Shown: one piece after another, positions 60,412-64,000 of the stretch
How the letters are laid out: every line of letters begins with the position of its first letter
Numbering within the stretch: position 1 is the first letter of the stretch
Assembly: GCA_032207245.1 (NCBI GenBank)
Contig: CM063503.1
Location: forward strand, 109,218,002-109,282,001
From: Pardosa pseudoannulata
Lineage: Eukaryota > Arthropoda > Arachnida > Araneae > Lycosidae
DNA length: 64,000 nucleotides
Direction of reading: 5' to 3'
Position numbers and translations under genes: made by a program
Notes under the pieces: model-generated
What the model saw: only the letters and a program-made list of their open reading frames with translations
Database searches by the model: none
What the model was told of the DNA's origin: nothing

Positions 60412-61040
60412 CCCCTTCCCGGTTTCTCCCGAGCTGAATTCAAGCAGGCGAAATGTACCATCCTGGCTCATCCCGAGTTTAGCTCGGGCACTGTGAAATT
60501 TTACACTGTGCAATCAGTCTTTCCCGAATTATTTCACATGTGCTTTTTATGGTTTCGAATGCTTTTGTTTACTTTTCTGGTTTCTAGAATATTTGCTGCT
60601 CAAAGAGAGACAGTAGAGGGAAGAAGGTAAGGAGAGAAACAAGGTTCTACTGTCTAGATTGCGATGTTGGACTCTGTGCAGTACTGTGTTTTCGATTGTA
60701 TCATACACGACCAAATTTTGATTAATAATTTCATAATCATTTATGTAAATGCATAGGATATAAATAAAATTTAATTCTAGATAAAAGCTAGGTATTCTAA
60801 GCTTTATATTTATAGTTAGTGGGAATTGACTCCAAACTCTAATAATTTCTGCCGTACAGAAAGCCAACTGTACTTGTAAATTACTCATTTATTTAAATTG
60901 ATTTTTTCACATTAATTTTTAGAAAATTTTGTATGCAAATGATGCTATTATGTTTAAAAAGCTATGTATGTATAAAAATAAACATAAAAAATTGACACTT
61001 TTTTATATGTAATATCGAAATAAAATGGACCTGGAAGGGG
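60412..61040 (+). mobile_element. Non-autonomous piggyBac derivative, copy 2
   Basis: 629 bp with tips CCCCTTCCCGG and, inverted, CCCCTTCCAGG. It is flanked on both sides by CTAG (60408-60411 and 61041-61044) instead of TTAA. Collinear with copy 1 at 8587-9231: palindrome CCCGAG-TTTAG-CTCGGG at 60472-60488, a near-identical block reading GAAATTTTACACTGTGCAAT, then the transposase cysteine-rich remnant. The two copies lie 52 kb apart in the same orientation. Confidence 0.8.
60594..60710 (+). pseudogene. piggyBac transposase C-terminal cysteine-rich domain (remnant), copy 2
   Basis: Same frame and length as at 8769-8885: [18 protein letters not shown], then [20 protein letters not shown]. Both CxxC positions and the LC/CF pair are still present, but the Pro in CPDC and the Pro before CF are Leu here, and the natural TGA stop has become CGA. 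That makes this the more decayed copy. No catalytic domain is attached. The 113-codon minus-strand open frame over this region is a shadow. Confidence 0.78.
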
Positions 61041-61044
61041 CTAG

Positions 61045-64000
61045 GATTAATGGCCGTGACGTCTTGAGATGTGAAGAAGTGATGAAGGTTATAGTTTAAT
61101 TTGTATAGCGCCCATTACTTCTTAAATTGAAGTCAATTAATTTGTGTCAGAATCCAAGAGGGGCAAAAAGAGTACTTGCGAAAGGTATTTCAACAGATTG
61201 TGGTGAGAGAATTAAATCTGAAGCAAAGATCATATAACATATTTACTGAAGTAGTACTTGAGACTCCACTTTATTAAATGATTTTTATTCGTGTGATAAA
61301 AAAAAACTTTAATAAAACTACGTTTAAGGAACTTAGGCCTTGTTTACAAGAAACTGACAGTTGGTAACGGAAGTACTTGATTTTTATTTTTAGCTTTGAG
61401 TACAAAAAGCTTTAAATAACATGATGCATAATTTGAAAACTAATTAAAGGAAACAAATATTCGGTCTCAGCCACTGTCATATATGAACACAGTTCATAAT
61501 AAAGTCCTAAAATGACCTTTGCTCCTTAACCGTTGGTCGTAGACGCATACTTTCATTTATAAAAATGTTTCAAATAAGATAGACATTCTTTTAATGGTAT
61601 TTTAAATTTGAATATTCAGTTCTTCTAAAATTATTTAATCTATTATATCAATCTATTCATTTATACGTTCCTGTTTCTTAATATTATAGTTAGTAAATTT
61701 GAATATCGTCCTACGAACTATAGCACAAAACTTTCACTATTCCGTGACGAAAACTGATCGAGGTATTTAAATTCAAGATTTCAAGATTTTTTCATTCATT
61801 CAGAGGTCACCTAAAATATTAATTATAGTAATTTAAGGTTGAAATAGCATTGCAACAAAACTTTTAAGATGAATCGGAGGAGGATTCGCAGATTATTAAA
61901 AGGAATTTAGAGGAGGGAAAGAATCCACAGTGTAGTGGATATAAATTGTATTTTCCAGAAACATAAAGTGTTAATTCCCCCTTGCTTTGGCGTAAAAGGG
62001 ACATTTCAAACTGATTTCAACATCAAATAACTGTAATTGATTTCTTATCCAATTTTCAATGCAATGGGAGAGGAATCAAGACTGTCTAAATAACTCGCGT
62101 ATAAGAAAGTATGAATATAACAATGCTCCAATCGAAAGCTAGACAAGCCATCAAAGGTATCGAATGATGTAATGGTGTCACTCTTAAGAGTATGACTGAT
62201 ACATGTTAAAATGACATTATATAAGAGGATTATTTTAAAGCTAAATATCTAATGTATTTTAAAAATTACTTACATTTGTATTAATATGTATGTATGTGTA
62301 CTGATGAGATCTTGAGAAACATATTTCACTTCAATAATAATTAAGTATAGAGGGTTCTTTTGAACTGAAGTACTTTTAAAGTTTTATTCAACATTGAGCG
62401 TTTTGCAATATCTAATTTTAATATAACTCTTTCGTGGGGGGGGGGTTAAAAATAAAATCACAGATATTTTTTAATATACTCAAAGTTACGATTTTAAGTT
62501 GTTCATGACGTTCTTAGTTCATTGTTTATATATAATAAAATATGCATATAAGAAGTGTAATAGATTGAATTTGTTTAAAAGTTACCATTGGTGTTTTTGT
62601 TAGTATTATAAATTTTCAGTTACATGAAAATTTTATTGACAAGAATATGAAATTTAGATATTGATTCCTTAAATATTACTCTATTTAATTTTATTTTCTT
62701 CTTAAGGGTGTCCGGCTGAATATATAGAGCTTGTTATATTTAACGAAGAAAATTAGAAGGTCTGCTCTGGAGTTTTTCTTTTATTCTTGAGATTTCATCT
62801 TATATCGATTTACGGAAAGCTTATCACATAATTAAAAGTCTTCACCTATAATGATTTTTCTATTTCTCTTGATTCTTATCAGTTACAGAAATTCGTAATT
62901 GAATATACTCTTTCAAATTTTTCTTTCTTTTGTCTTTGTCTAGTAGTTGGTTTTTATTTAGTTTTTGAACCACTAGATGTCTCTTACTGTCTTGTTGATA
63001 ACGAACTGTCTTTGTCATCGTTCATGTTTGATGCTTGCTGCTACTCCTTTCTTATGATGCCTAGTTTCATTCCAAGAAGTTCTGATTGCTTATTTTTTGG
63101 GTATTTTCCCAGTAAGTCTTTTATGTTCTTAACTAAATAAGTTGTTTAAAGTACTGCAAAAATATTAACAATTATATGCTTTTTAAATTAGAAGTCACAG
63201 ACTCAAATATTTCTCATTTATTTCTTTTCAGAGGATGCAATCTACATTAGTAGTCAATCTTAGCCTGAATAGAAAATCCGTTCTCAAACATTTTTGCCAA
63301 TTATACCTGAAATTGTCCAACCAAAAAGGGGTGTGGCCCTATGCGTGTGCATTCGGATAATAAGGGTAACTTAAAAGCGCACCAAATTTGTTCAAAAACA
63401 GTGTTCTTTGTTAACTATCTATCTGTTCTCTTTACACCACAGTGTTTTACAGCTAATCGTCGATTAAGGACTATTATTTTTCTGAAAGATAATTAGAAGT
63501 TACCCTTTGCATTACATTTACATTTTAGCTTCTTTTTTTTTTGCTTTGTTTATAAACACACCTCCTCACGTCATGATAACTGAAAGTTTTCCATTTGTGA
63601 TTCATTCACGAAAGTAATATAGTTCGAAATTAAAGAAATACTTTCTTGTTGATTATTATGAAAAAAAACAATTTAAAGTGAACTATTTATTGCTCAAAAT
63701 AAAGTCTTGGATTTTCGTATACTTGAAAGTTGAAATCTAATTATCAATGCCTTACATGATATCACACGATTTCTCTCTATGATATTAAAGATTATTTATA
63801 AAATATATCATTTATTAAGTTATTTAATCCTAAACAGAAAATACTATTGACCGCATTTCAGTAATTGAAAGTTTATATTTAATTTTTTTCGGGATATATT
63901 TATTCACATATATACTAATGTGTGATCGAGGGAAATGAATCTTGTCTGTTAGTCAATATAACAACTTTAGATCTGATACTGGTACTATAAGTTCTATAGG
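61045..64000. other. Unassigned A+T-rich stretch to window end
   Basis: No gene, RNA or repeat family is recognised. Contains a run of ten G (62436-62445) and a mildly G+C-richer patch near 63235-63420 without an open frame. Confidence 0.55.

Overview
The window is eukaryotic, almost certainly animal, non-coding DNA. It is very A+T-rich (about 70% or more by eye) and no intact protein-coding gene can be supported in it. What can be read is a record of mobile DNA: mariner and piggyBac (TTAA) transposon relics, tRNA-derived SINEs, one LTR-like segment, tandem and dispersed duplications, and a dozen long (TA)n microsatellites. The runs of alternating Tyr/Ile codons found in several frames are translations of (TA)n and are not genes. 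The source is most likely an arthropod. An arachnid is my best guess, from the mariner lineage as I remember it and from the base composition. A cephalopod was considered, but the SINE that dominates octopus and squid DNA was not seen. This assignment is weak.

Layout. 1-5.6 kb: unique A+T-rich DNA with a diverged tandem array (4.2-4.9 kb). 5.6-6.05 kb: a possible broken coding segment of unknown identity. 6.7 kb: a TC/CA microsatellite. 8.6-9.2 kb: a piggyBac deletion derivative (copy 1), then an unidentified 136-codon open stretch on the minus strand. 10.5-13.2 kb: a TA tract, a mariner transposase pseudogene and a minus-strand SINE. 15.9-17.1 kb: a tandem array with a period of about 300 bp and an internal (TA)n. 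23.3-24.7 kb: two SINEs. 27.6-29.7 kb: a direct-repeat pair. 29.95-30.8 kb: a TTAA-flanked element. 31.95-32.3 kb: a G+C-rich LTR-like segment. 32.5-32.95 kb: a tandem duplication. 33-39 kb: mostly featureless. 39.2-42.2 kb: SINE fragments, TA tracts and a piggyBac derivative. 45.6-46.2 kb: an unidentified coding-like stretch. 47.9-48.7 kb: a mariner derivative with long inverted repeats, lying inside TA repeats. 49.8-53.4 kb: SINEs and diverged repeats. 53-60 kb: three copies of a dispersed repeat, a small TTAA element, a SINE and a nested duplication. 60.4-61.0 kb: piggyBac copy 2. 61-64 kb: nothing recognised.

The most informative result is a set of TTAA-type elements. Three are internal deletions of piggyBac transposons that still carry the code for the C-terminal cysteine-rich domain of the transposase. 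In the two sister copies the code lies on the strand opposite the longest open frame. The three share a short subterminal palindrome of the form CGAG-N5-CTCG, a candidate transposase or host-factor binding site. Two further TTAA-flanked elements have different palindromes in comparable positions.
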